Source of the DNA: Pardosa pseudoannulata
Taxonomy: Eukaryota; Arthropoda; Arachnida; Araneae; Lycosidae
Assembly: GCA_032207245.1 (NCBI GenBank)
Contig: CM063498.1
Coordinates: 95,493,870-95,557,869, forward strand
Direction: 5' to 3'
DNA length: 64,000 nucleotides
Shown piece by piece: positions 23,641-35,021 of the stretch. The first letter of the stretch is position 1; every line of letters starts with the position of its first letter. Under the pieces are notes generated by a model that had not been told where the DNA came from, did not search any database, and saw nothing but the letters and a program-made list of their open reading frames with translations. Made by a program: the position numbers and the translations under genes.

Positions 23641-25743
23641 CAAAGAAATTAAATTTTCTTCTCCAAGCTCAGGGTTATTCTTTTACTTTCGGTTAATTTG
23701 AATAACAAAACTTAATTTTCTGTGCAATGAATTAAGCAAGAAGGTTATTACAGCTATAGTATTTTAACTCAGCCAGTTATTACGACTATAACAGTCGACA
23801 ACATTTTTTTTTTAAGTTTATTCAAATTTTGTATTTATTTCTTCCGATCTGTCTCATTACCTCAATACCATACACATTTAAACAATTTACATATTTATTA
23901 GTGTTTGAAATTCCAAATGCATGTCATGCAGATTTGGGTTTTTCTGGCAATATATTTTTCTTTATTTAAATTAATTCCTTTGTTGTAAGCAAGTCAATAT
24001 CCTTTTTACATATTATTCTAGAGGGAAAATAACAGATTGTTACCTCATACTATTTTGTTATCAACAAAAGGTAACTAGTTCAAACATTTTCGATACAAAT
24101 ATCCATATTTTTATCATTTAACATATCAATTTTCAATTTAATAATTGAGGTTTTTAAAGATATATTTCAAAGATTACTAAATAATACATTCATTTATACG
24201 GTCTCAAATGTTTCTTTGAGATCTTTACCACAAATCTAAATATAATGGTCACATTCAGTCCACTCGCGAAGTGTCTTCTCTTCCCATCTATAGTTTCAAA
24301 ATTTTATCAATAACTCTCAAAAGTAAGTCAATCGGTTTTATAAAAATGTTTTGAGTTAGGGCGAGTTTCATTATGTTATTAAGAGGAGAAAAACTATTTT
24401 TCAAAGTTTGCTATACCCATACTCTAAAATAAGTCCATGCTTCTTTAGAAATTTAATTCAACTTTGAAACCATTATGACAATATGAAAGTAGTGGAAACG
24501 AGATTATGCTTACTTAATTTTGTGGTTTAAAGAACAAACAGTTGTTTCATAGCCATAAACGACCATTACTTCTACACTGCGAAGGATAACTAGAGGCTTT
24601 AGCAGAACTAACCAGGGGGAATACATGAATACACATCAATAGAATTTCCTGGATGAAGCTGTCTGAGATTTTTAGTAGTTGGGCATTAAAAATTGATAGG
24701 CAATAAAAACACAAAAAGTAGGACGATGATATTGCTAGATCCTTAAGATAAAATGAAAATAGCAGCGAGTATAATTTGTATATTTTTTCGTGTGGACCAA
24801 CCACTCAACGTGGTTGCCGAGAGTGAAGTGCTTTGTTCACTCGTGTCTATATTCTTTGAAGTTAGAGAATCCAGATCTAGCTTAACCAATGATAGAACAA
24901 TAAGCTTTGCTATTGGACAGAAATGGATTATACATTGAGACCGCTAATATTCTAAGGTTTTTAAAAATTTTTTACAGTTTGTAAGTTGGTAGGCAGTAAA
25001 ATTAGATCGGTTGTCGGAAACAATTATTTTTGCTATTTGTGTCTATTTGATATAATGACTCAATCACTTTGAATTTTATACGTCTAGTACAGTCTAGGAC
25101 AAAGCCTTTACCATCTTATGTACATTGTTAGGTATATATTTCCGATACCATTCATTGCAATATTCTTTAATTGGCAATGCAATCGCAGATTGATTTATTG
25201 GATTAATTTCAGAACACTTAAATGTGTATTGCCCTGAAATGATCAATGAGCTTCTACTTGCATACTTGTGTGTGCAGCAAAAAGCGTTGTAGTCACTATT
25301 TTTCAAACAGTGCGTGCTGCTAATTGGTCATTTAAAAGGAAATTTAGAAACATACATTTTGATTTTTCACGTCAAATTTAATGTCTTTTTTCCCTATGAT
25401 TGCTTTATAGTAGCCAGATATTTGAACAGCTATATAAGCTATGTTAAAGAGATAGTCTGGTTTGTTAACTTAAACCGGTTGTTACCCGGCTAATGACGGA
25501 ACGACATAAAAAAATATTTTTAAAAGAAAAAGGAAAATGTTACCGAAGTTTTAAATTATGTTAAAACTTATCTTGGGTCTCTTTATATTTTCACAGGTTT
25601 CAAAATTTGTTTATGCCTGATATTGTTTCACTTCTTACTGAACAGCAACTTGTGTTAATTGCCTGCTCCATGCAGCGTAACGTAATAAAAATACGAAAAA
25701 ACATTAATTTCACTATACAAACGCTTTGAAGGGATGTTAAGGT
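23641..25743. other. AT-rich stretch, no gene seen
   Basis: No repeat ends or coding signatures. Around 24790-24930 composition is more balanced, with short open frames that match nothing. Confidence 0.5.
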
Positions 25744-26091
25744 TTGACGGCCAGAACGCACCGACATCACAAGGACAGAGAAGTGGCCCGATATAACCGA
25801 ACACAGACAAGTAATAAATCAGACAAGAGGCCGGCGGCTTTTTCAGAAGCAGAAAGCAGTCAAAAGACAGCCGGTGTTAATGTAATCATTAAGTTACATT
25901 TAATTCCCAGTCATTATCAGACGCCCACGGGACTTGTTATAGGATCAGCAGATGGCACGCGAAAAAGAACCAGGACAATATTTTGGCATCTTCCACCCGG
26001 AGATCTGGAGGTAGAGATAACAGAAGAAGATGATTCTTTTAAGAACTTCTCAAGAAGTGAAAGTAAAAATTCTGTTTTTCAGCCAGGATAG
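25744..26091 (+). CDS. Unrecognised GC-richer open frame (possible exon)
   Basis: A 115-codon open stretch with higher G+C than its flanks. It has no ATG at its beginning (the first codon is TTG), so it would have to be an internal or terminal exon. The translation is rich in Lys, Arg, Ser and Thr, then turns acidic (LEVEITEEDDSF). It ends at a TAG after FQPG. No domain is recognisable, and no convincing acceptor site (pyrimidine tract plus AG) directly precedes it. It may equally be conserved non-coding DNA. Confidence 0.2.
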   Translation: MTARTHRHHKDREVARYNRTQTSNKSDKRPAAFSEAESSQKTAGVNVIIKLHLIPSHYQTPTGLVIGSADGTRKRTRTIFWHLPPGDLEVEITEEDDSFKNFSRSESKNSVFQPG

Positions 26092-27137
26092 ATTATATAC
26101 AATATGCGAAATGAGACTGTTTATTCCGTCCTTTACAAAAAACTTTCAATGTCGACGCATTTATTGGAATTAAAAAAAATGAATACTCCTTCACAAAAAC
26201 CACTATGGTTTAAGACGGGAAAAAAAACCCCTAATAAATGTGAAGCACTATTGTAGAAGGAAAACCACAATTTCAAGTATGATTTGAGAAGTTGTGGTTT
26301 ATGTAAGTGGTCACAAACACTGCACAAACACACGAAAGTTCACTTTAATGAATTTCACTATTTATTTCTTTTGCACATAACTAAAATACATAACTCCGCT
26401 TGTTCGACGACACATCAAACCATTACTAAGTCTACATTTTTTTTTATTTTTATTTTATTTTATTTTATTTTATTTTTTTTTTTTGCCGCAAGAGGGCATA
26501 ACACCAACGAACGGTCAGGACAGTAAGTATTGATGAATGATAGCACCACACATCTTGTGTCTCAGTGGCAAATGCGACTATTATGTGGAGAGCTTCTGTG
26601 GATGAATAAAGGAATTAGTCGATAAAATTCTCACCATTGAAACGCTCTTAAACTTAATTAAAACGAACAAAGCAGCTTAGAAAAGCAGGGTAACATAGCA
26701 ATTAAAACTTTAAAAAACTATTAATGCTATTTTAAGAGTAAATTACAGCAAATTCTTTTAAGCTATCTAACTAGAAGTAATTTGTATAATTAATTTTCTG
26801 TATCTCGTGTGAGAAACTATTTGAATTTTCTTAGTAAAATATCTCAGAAAATAAGCTCTGTATTGTTTAACTATCAATTTCATAACTGGTTTTCTAAAAT
26901 GGTAATTTTAAGAAATATAAGCTAGTTTTTTAAAATGTAACTTTTACGAACTTTATGCATTGTTAAAAAAATAAATCTTGTTTTTGTACGATTAGAGCAT
27001 ATTTATCAAGTGAACTACTATACAAATAATTTGTTCGTAACACATTTGATTCTAAATATTTCAGTAATTGCACTTTTTTCTCGAAGGGTAGCTAAGTTGG
27101 ACTTAAGTGATCATGTTTTGAAGCATTTAACACACAG
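26092..27137. other. AT-rich stretch with T-rich tract
   Basis: 26437-26484 is a TTTTA/T-rich tract followed by GCCGCAAG and, 33 bases on, GTAAGTATT (see findings). Otherwise nothing recognised. Confidence 0.5.
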
Positions 27138-27192
27138 ATTTGGGTTTAGAGCACTACAGTCTACTTTTTTGCAACATAAGTGCTAATGAAAT
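27138..27192 (-). repeat. tRNA-derived SINE, 3' fragment
   Basis: Matches the distal part of the window's SINE family (TTTGGGTTTAGAGCACTACA, then GTCTACTTTTTTGCAACA and GCTAATGAAAT). The tRNA-like head is missing. Confidence 0.65.
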
Positions 27193-27639
27193 CAATATTA
27201 TATAAATACACAAGCACACAGCTGATTTGTTGCCAGCTTATGGCTTGGGTGATTAAGGTTTTCTTCCCCCAAATTTAGATTAATTTCAGTATTTATATAA
27301 GCCTCAGATTCTATTAGTACTAACAATAAAAACGAAATTATTATTTTGAATATAACACAACACAACAACATAAAACAAATAACGCATTTCAATCAAATAT
27401 ATGACCCTTCCAAATGGATGGCCCTGGGCCACCAGTTTTTAAGGTAAATGTTTTACAGATCAGTCATTTGCATGCATGCAAACGTTTTACGAATTGGGTA
27501 AATAATTTTACCCATCATAGCTAGGCATATTATTTTAAAGATGTAATCAGCGCCTTAGGGCACTCAGACATTCTAAATATTTCGTTACATTTTTTTTCTA
27601 ATTATCCCAGACAAGCATAGATATTCTCCCCACCCTTAC

Positions 27640-28160
27640 ACACGTGTGTATGTGTTTTGCACCATACACACACCTTACGTGCTTCACTGGAATGCACAAA
27701 ACGTCATCACCTCAGATTTATACCTTTAACGATACAACGATAAATATTGCAGGGTTTACCATATTTCGTCACTTCAGCTCTCAAACTAAGCTAGGAAACA
27801 ATCCATCTACTCCAAAGCAGAGACTTCATCGGATCGTTTCTCCTCGACAATCAGTCAAAATCATGAGGACAGCATCCCAGCAACATTTCACCACTGGATG
27901 GCTTCTCATTTTTTATTTTTCTTATTTATGAGGCATGAGATCACACCCGAGAGTGGGGTTACTCATTTCGTGAACCCCCACGACCAGAAGCGGCGGGAAA
28001 CTTGCTTAAAGAACAACAAAAACACACGAGTCGGCAACAGGGGCAGGAAAACCTCATCACTCCTACGCTGTTTGGGTCCTTCCGTTCCATGTAAAGCAGC
28101 GTAATTAACGGAAGACTATCGCGACTAATAAAGAGCCCGTTAAATAATCCGATGCCCCAT
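27640..28160. promoter_or_regulatory. GC-balanced island A, paralogous to island B at 39829-40050
   Basis: About 500 bp of balanced composition. It shares ordered words with 39829-40050 in the same orientation: GCAGAGACTTCATCGG (B: GCAGACACTCATCGG), GCATGAGATCAC (B: GCAATGAGATCAC), CCGAGAG, CCTCATCACTCCTACGC (B: CCTGATCACTCCTACGC), TCCTTCCG and CTAATA..GCCCGTTA (B: CTAATAGGCCGTTA). Overlapping open frames (27644-27931, 27898-28104) have no family match. The pair may be duplicated regulatory elements or an old diverged repeat. Confidence 0.4.
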
Positions 28161-30712
28161 TACCTCGGGTAAAAGCTATCATCTTTTATTCAGGAACAAA
28201 CAAAACTTTTATGGGATCCTTCCAGTGACACACATCCCGTCTGCCAGAAAAGCAAATAGTTCTCTTTCCCACCGAAGGGGGGCTAGTATCCGAATTTTAC
28301 TTTTAGGTGACATCTCTCCAATTTGAGAAACGTTTGTATATCCAAAGTAAGAAAATGTAGTGTCAGGGTCCACCTCTGGGGTCGGACAAGCCGGACATTT
28401 ATAAGAGGAAGAATTTGGGGGCTGTATTTTGGATGTTATTTTTGGTGAAATTAATCCAATAGTTTTTTTTTTTTTTACCATTTGGCAATAAAGTGTGAAA
28501 AAACTATTGAAATATTAAATACCTAACAAATCGAAATTCATGCATATCAATTTTCAAGGATTCAGTGAAGTCATTTCCCATTACTTTAAAAGCATACAAT
28601 ATTAAAGAAATAAAAATATAAACTATACACAATAAATATACATAATCCATCTAAAATTCATAAATAGAAAATTCAAAGTAAATTTACAAATTAAAGATTG
28701 AAATATAAAATCAAACTGGCTTGTGCACGAAAAAAAACTATTTTACATGGTATGACATACATAGGTCAGTGAATTCGATAAATATAGTCATGTAGAAATC
28801 CTTATATATTGTCACATTATATCTTTTGTATCCCACTTGAACTTAAATAGTCAAGTTATTAGTAACATTATTTAAACATTAGGTCTAAATTGCTTACGTA
28901 AAGTGAACATGTTAATAGATGATCGCTATGATTTTTTATAAACCGAGATTAGAGGTGTAATTACTCTCGGAACAAAATGTCCGTAAGCACAAAATTCAAA
29001 GTATTCAAACTGCTATCTATAAGAAAAAGTTTAGTTGCTGGTGAACTCCCTGAAATCTGCTTTAACACTGTCGAACATAAAATCTATTTTAGAGAGTGAG
29101 GTAATTACTCAAGTTCTTCATATAACTGAAAGACAAACGCGATCAAACATTGATGGAATTTCCTACATCAATCACTTCAACTATTGAAGTTTATCTTCTG
29201 TCTCGAGCCATCTACGAGATGAAAAGTTTAGTCCCACGAAGTCTTAACGGGATGTTTCTTTAATCGATTTTTATCCAGGCATAAAAACTACACTGGCATT
29301 CGAATGTGTTCACGCCTACCTATATTTCTTATCTAAAATAAATTCCACGGCGAATTAAATGTCAATGTGAAGGCAACCACTTTCAGTTCCACACACTTAT
29401 CTCAAAAGGTCCTTCAAACCGGTCAGTTTTGTTTCGGGATTTCCCCATCTTTTCAAAACCTGGGTATTTGGGGATGATACATGTTAGAGGAGTTTTCGTT
29501 CACCTCGTTTGTTCATTTCAGCTGCTAATAAACAGATGTTCATGCTACCACTTCGCTACAAATTTACAGTGATACGCGATTTAATGGATATCTTATAAGT
29601 CAGAGTGTTAATGAAACAAATATATTCGTATACATACACACGCACGACCCTTAACAGTAATCTTCCTTGTCATTAATCAAGGTTAGCATGAGGTTAGCAA
29701 ATGCGCGACAATCGCTAGTTATTTACACTATTGTAATAAATGAGTTACAACACTCATTTTAGATAGCGCTTCTCTTAATGTATACTGTGTGGCTTGTAAG
29801 CTACTTATAAGCTACACATTTTAAACAAAATATTTCTTTGTTACTTCACAGATGAATATTACTTTTAAATATTTGTATAAAAAAGTTAAACTATTTTTTT
29901 TTCAATTTGAAATGTAAATGGTAGAAAAATTCTCTTGTTTTTCTTACATCAATCACTGTTCTATTCAAATCCCCGAAAGAAGAGACATATTTGACAAATT
30001 CATTTTTTTTTTACCTAAAAAGATGGACGGAAAACTGATCTCTTTACTAAGTTATTTTGAAATATGCGGGAATGCGGAAAATAGTTCAAGCTTTAGATTT
30101 TGGTATTCAATATAAGGAACGTCATTTCTTAGCGAGATGACCGTTTCTCAATTTCCTAGAAAGTTTAATAACATTTTATTTGCTTTAATTTCTAAAAGAG
30201 CCTTTTAATCTTGACACATTCTGTCGTTTCCAGCAATAACTTGAAGGCGTATATAAACTTACTGTATTTAATTCAAATAACTCCATTGAAACCATAACTC
30301 ATTTTTTTTTTCTATTTAAGTAGATGACTGAAGGCCCGTCAGCAAAAAAATGTATATCGTTTATTTACAGACGTTTTTCCTTAATTAAAATATTTTATGC
30401 TTATGTAGCTGTCGTAATAGCCTGTTTGAGTACCGCACTTAAGTTACAGTCATAGAGATTTGTAAAGCAACACACACACACACAAAAAAAAAAAGTAGTA
30501 AATTAGAGACACATTTTAACACGTTGACGGACACTTCCATTTATACCCATATGTAAAAATAATGTTATGTTGGCCTAGTGTTTGAGAAAGAAGAAATTAA
30601 TACTCATTAATAAACACATGAACAAATATGTCTTGATTAAATGAATTTATACAATTAAATAAATGCCTAAGGAATATAACTGTAACCAACTTATCATTTG
30701 TATATATCCAGT
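28161..30712. other. Mostly AT-rich DNA, no gene seen
   Basis: 28200-28450 and 29120-29560 are more balanced and non-repetitive. At 30519 there is an isolated TTAACACGTTGACGGACAC like the ends of the TTAA elements, with no partner found. A short CA/A tract lies at 30470-30494. Confidence 0.45.
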
Positions 30713-31134
30713 TGGCGCCGGCCCTAAGAAACAAAATGGCGATGATTTTTCTCAAAATGTCCATCCCGCAAGCCGCGGATGCCAGCAGCGTTCACCATCT
30801 ACTCTCCTCTGGTTACAACCTTGTTCTAATGTGCATTTACCGGTGTACAAGTAGAAGCCTAGTGTCATATTTTGGAAACAATTTTTTAGGTTGAATTTCG
30901 TTTTCCCCACCGAAAATAATGTGTAATAATTATAAAATTATAATAAATTTTGTTATTTATTTTTGTTTGATTATAAACTAACATTTCGTGTAAAACTCCC
31001 AAAAATACTTTGTTGCACACAAAAAATTGCTTATTTGAGTCACTAAACCTGTTTACGTTTTTAAATTTTTGCTGTTATAGCCGCCATTGTCCCATTACTT
31101 AGTGTCTAGAGTCCGCTGGTGCCATGACTGTTAT
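30711..31134. mobile_element. Tentative DNA element with weak inverted ends
   Basis: CAGTTGGCGCCGG..CTAAG..ACAAAATGGCG at the left resembles, inverted, CGCCATTGTCCC..CTTAG..CCGCTGGTGCCATGACTG at the right. Flanking 8-mers do not match well (about 5 of 8). Two overlapping short plus frames (30663-30894) inside it match nothing. Confidence 0.25.
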
Positions 31135-31492
31135 AGACGCAACCTAATTAAAGGCGCTGAATTAATCAAAATTAAGTTTAAGAAAAAAAGAGTAAAACTA
31201 AACTTCTAATATTCTAAAAATTACAAAAACATTTAGTGTTTATTTTCGAATTTCACTTGTTCCTACTGACGGTCAATTTGTTAACAGATATTATTTCTTC
31301 CCTGATCATCGGGGATTTGCCTCGAGAGCTAAATTAAAATGCGAAAAATTATTAGCGGGGCAGAGGGGTTGCCAATGAGGTGTTAGTTATTTAAGTGGTT
31401 CCTATCACAAGCAAGAGACAGGTATAAGTAACTCTGGCTTGCGTCGAATTTAGCTTGGCAAATCATGCTCGCCAATAAGTTAATATAAAATA

Positions 31493-32667
31493 CACAGTCC
31501 AGTCACAATGTGACCACCTGTCAAAATCCAGAATAGCTACCTTTTGCAGAGCGGACTGAAGCGAGGCGTGCAGGATGAGAGTCAAATAGGTACCTGAAGG
31601 TGTTGACTGGGATGTTGAACCATACTGACTTCAGTGCGTCGGCCAGTTGTGCTAGGTTATGTGGGTGAGGATTCATGGTGAGAACAACCCGATAGAGATG
31701 GTCCCACAGATTCTTGATAGGGTTTAAGTCCGGGGAATTTGTTGGCCAAGGGAGTACGGTAAACTCATCCTCTTGCTCTTCGAATCATGCACGTACACTG
31801 CGAGCTTTATGTCACGTAGTATGGTTTTGAGGAAAAACAATTCGCATGTAGGGGTGAACATGATGCTCAAGGTTAGATGCATACTTGTGTTGATCTACCG
31901 TGCCCTTTTACAATGAGGAGTGAACCCAGAGAATACCACAAAAACATTTCCCAACCCCCAAATGCTCAATCGTACTCCAGGTTGAGACCTTCTGACAATT
32001 GGTACAGGGTGTTTGTTTAGACGTTTCAAGCCGTATAAACCGACGTGTATTTCTCTGATGGAGCATACGAAGTGATTCATTAGAAAAGCGTGTCTTCACT
32101 CAGTGTAAGTCCAGTTGCGGTACTGGCGTACAAATTCCAGCCGTTATCGCCGATAAACAGCACTAGGTCGTAGGTGCCTTAACCAGGCCTCTGCTGTGTA
32201 GGCCCACGAGCAGAAACGTTCGCTGAACCGTCGTTCTAGAGACGATGTTGGCAATCCCTTGTTCCATTTGGGCGATCAGTTACTCCACGGTTGTACGTCT
32301 AATTGCCCGAACCCATCTCCGCAGTCGTCATTCACCTCTGCCATCTATGGCATGTGGAGAACCACATTTTTCACGTCGCTGATTTTGGATAGTGCTATTT
32401 TGCCCTGCACGGTATACTTTTACCAAGGCGTCCCACGAACAGTTTACAAAATTTTCCGTTTCAAAAGTGCTTCCACCCTTGGCCGGAATGTCAATGATCA
32501 TGGACTTTTGGATATCTGATAACTCGCTCCGTTTTTGCATGACTGCACGAACTCAAATGTTGTCTTAATGCCTACAACACACTTTATATTTGCTGATGAC
32601 ACATACCTTCTGCGATTGGTTATTTAACGTTAAGTAGGCGGTGGTTCATTAATATGACTGGACAGTG
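31493..32667 (-). mobile_element. Tc1-like transposon, inactivated, TA target duplication
   Basis: The left end CACAGTCCAGTCAC and right end TGACTGGACAGTG form the inverted repeat CACNGTCCAGTCA, flanked by TA on both sides (31491-31492, 32668-32669). At 1175 bp it is close to full length for a Tc1-type element of this kind. The minus strand encodes a broken transposase. The inverted ends, TA duplication and protein remnant agree. Confidence 0.93.
31530..32540 (-). pseudogene. Tc1-family transposase pseudogene
   Basis: Read on the minus strand from 32540. The N-terminal helix-turn-helix region starts MQKRSELSDIQKSMIID and contains NFVNCSWDALVKVYR (to about 32328). After frame changes come FSNES (about 32073-32087), WPTNSPDLNPIKNLWD (about 31701-31750) and the C-terminal block ending near 31530 (FDSHPARLASVRSAKG). 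In active Tc1 transposases the D-D-E triad lies in FSDES, QDN and NPIENLW. Here the first Asp is Asn (32079-32081), the second motif is degraded (PQNH), and the Glu is Lys (31713-31715). Stops and frameshifts interrupt it as well. It acts on nothing today and is a relic. The assignment rests on family motifs and on the matching TIRs. Confidence 0.9.
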
Positions 32668-34322
32668 TAGGAGGTAAGTTTTGCTAAATGTTGGGTTTTT
32701 TTCCCACCAAAGAATTTCCAAAACATTAGATCTTAAAATCCATTTTGTTAAACTATCACCTACATACACACATATTTATTACCCATACACTACATACGTT
32801 CTATATACATGCAAGCATTCGTGCAAAATGAGTAAACTCAGAAGCATGTGAATATATCAAACTTGTTACGCAAACACAGATGCGTCATTATACACATACT
32901 GCTTGTTCTAAGACAGATATACATATACACAGAAGTACACAACACAGGTATCTCGTATAAAGATAAAAAGTGATCGATAAACAAATGAAATATGATCAAT
33001 AAGTATATATATGAAACAGATCAATTTTTTTGCGCGTGAAATAGGTATCATCAACTGTTGTGTCTTTAATATACGAGACAATTATGACATCAGCTCCCTT
33101 TCTATTATCTCCGAAATAAAGATACTATCGCATGACATCGTAACACTGCTTATTGTATTTTACGGATGCGAGAACAGGAGTCCTCAAGGCCAGAGGAGCG
33201 TGAAGATACTTGAAAGTAACAGGATCGCGGCAGACAGGGAAAAGAAAGGCGATCTCTGCCCACGTCTTTCATCCCTTTTGCTTCAGGGCCGGCATATGAT
33301 GGGGTTTCATTCGAACGAACAAAAAACAAAATCAAAAAAGATAATTATAACCTGCTGAAAAATACATCAGACGCCAGAAGAGTCTTTAATTTATTAAATT
33401 GCTTCCTAACCGCTAAACTGTATTCTGTCCTGGGACCATTCATCATGTCCCTGGCATTAAAAAGAATATTTAATGATCAATCTTTAAAATGTATTACATA
33501 AATAAACATTTTAATTATCGGAGGACATAAGAGAAGATCCGGACATAAAGAGAGGTATTACGATTAATGCGCTTCCGTTAAAAGAGTGCCAAAATAATGA
33601 GACCACAAAAAAAGAAAATGAGAATGAAAATTGTTTTAAAACTGGCAGATGTACCTCTAGGAGATCTAAGCTCTTATGTTGACAGATAGTGTTCTTTAGG
33701 TATGAAATATATTTCATTTAACGGGAGAACGCTTTCTAAAAACTTCCAAGAGATTAATTTTGAGAGTTTAAAACTGAATTATGAAGCAGAAACCTGTTGG
33801 GTAATTGAGAGGGTTTAGGGAAGGTTCACACAGCTAATAGTAGCCAGTAGTAGCCTTAAACTTAACGGCATTTTGCCAATAGCTGGATTTGTCTCCTTAG
33901 AGTCTACAACAGATTACTTCAGAAGAGATGTCCCTTTACTCCTGGGACTTGAGGGGTAATTCCGAGAAAGTCACTCGAAATTCCCTGTTTCTAAAATTAG
34001 ATTTTACAAGGAATGCAGAGTTTGCAAGTAAAAAAAAAAATGCTTGAGAGCAGTCAAGAGAGGAAAAACAAGTAAACAAATTGAAACTGTCTAGAGGATG
34101 GGCACAGTTTATATAAAGTGTTTGGGGGATAGAAAAAAAAAGTCCAATTTAAAGATATTGTTATGTAATCTATATTGTTACGATATACTTTATGAAAATT
34201 ATTAATATATGCCATAAAACTAATGAGTAATACGATTAAAAAATGATAGAAGTTTCGATACCTTGTCTCAAACAATGTTTATTTCTTTTTGGGTTAACAA
34301 ACAGTTAAAAACAGCTTATTTA
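32668..34322. other. Microsatellite-like and mixed DNA, no gene seen
   Basis: 32760-33010 is rich in TACATA/CACATA words. 33140-33310 and 33780-33960 are GC-balanced without a recognisable gene. The rest is AT-rich. Confidence 0.45.
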
Positions 34323-34550
34323 GGCCTCGTCTCCAGGAGGCGTTGTTCTTACCCACTCGCTGCGGATCAACCAACGACAAGATGTTCAGACCAACAGATT
34401 TATCCTGCAAGTTACGGGCAATATTCAGGCGCTAGGCTTGACACCGAACTCGTGTTTAATCCAGAACGCTGACCATCAAGTCATTTAGAGAGAAATAGAA
34501 AACTTTAACCCACTTGCAAAAGATAGCCAAAGACTGAAAAACAGCTTATT
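34323..34550 (+). repeat. 228-bp direct repeat, copy 1
   Basis: Begins GGCCTCGTCTCCAGGAGGCG and ends AGACTGAAAAACAGCTTATT. The same sequence recurs at 34794-35021 with point differences and equal length. The spacer (34551-34793) is unique in the window and GC-balanced. ACAGCTTATT also precedes copy 1 (about 34311), so the boundary word is present three times. Confidence 0.88.
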
Positions 34551-34560
34551 TTGAAAGAAA

Positions 34561-34959
34561 ATGTGTAAGTCACAACGAGAGGATTATCCCGACGTGTGTA
34601 AGATGTTCATGAAGTATCGCCGGAGAACCCCTTCCTTTTTGGATCATCCTCACGAAAGTGAATTTTACCAACACCTCCTAGCGAGGTTGAGAGTCACACA
34701 ACCTCGCGACAAAGGTCAAACGTATGAGGGGAGAGGGGTTATTGAATGGCTCTATTCCCGTGACATTACCTCAGTAAAACGGACTGGTTCAGAGGCCTCG
34801 TCTCTAGGAGGCGTTGATCTTACCCGCTCGCTGCGGATCAACCAACGACAAGATGTTCAGACCAACATATTTATCTTCAAGTTACGGGAAATATTCCAGG
34901 ATCTAGGCTTGACATCAAACTCGTGTATAATCCAAAACGCTGACCATCAAGGCATTTAG
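34561..34959 (+). CDS. 132-codon open frame across the direct repeat spacer, unrecognised
   Basis: Starts with an ATG (MCKSQREDYPDVCKMFMKYR) eleven bases after repeat copy 1, runs through the unique spacer, and enters repeat copy 2, where it stops. The product is basic and has no domain, signal peptide or membrane segment that I recognise. The equivalent frame in copy 1 is not preserved in the same form, so the repeat part is unlikely to be under coding constraint. It could be a fragment of a mobile-element protein or chance. Its spacer is richer in G+C than the surroundings. Confidence 0.25.
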   Translation: MCKSQREDYPDVCKMFMKYRRRTPSFLDHPHESEFYQHLLARLRVTQPRDKGQTYEGRGVIEWLYSRDITSVKRTGSEASSLGGVDLTRSLRINQRQDVQTNIFIFKLREIFQDLGLTSNSCIIQNADHQGI

Positions 34960-35021
34960 ATTGCAAGAGAAAACTTTAACCCACTTGCAAAAGATAGCCA
35001 AAGACTGAAACACAGCTTATT
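34794..35021 (+). repeat. 228-bp direct repeat, copy 2
   Basis: Second copy of 34323-34550. The arrangement resembles a very short LTR-like pair but lacks TG..CA ends and an internal primer-binding site, so tandem duplication of a 471-bp unit is simpler. Confidence 0.88.

Noticed and set aside
28209..28481. Minus-strand 90-codon frame as a gene
   Set aside because: Begins in a lysine run from a poly-T tract and matches no family.
30519..30540. TTAACACGTTGACGGACAC as a TTAA element
   Set aside because: Only one end is visible; no complementary end nearby.
34323..35021. Direct repeats as LTRs of a retrotransposon
   Set aside because: No TG..CA termini, primer-binding site, polypurine tract or coding remnant, and the internal region is only 243 bp.
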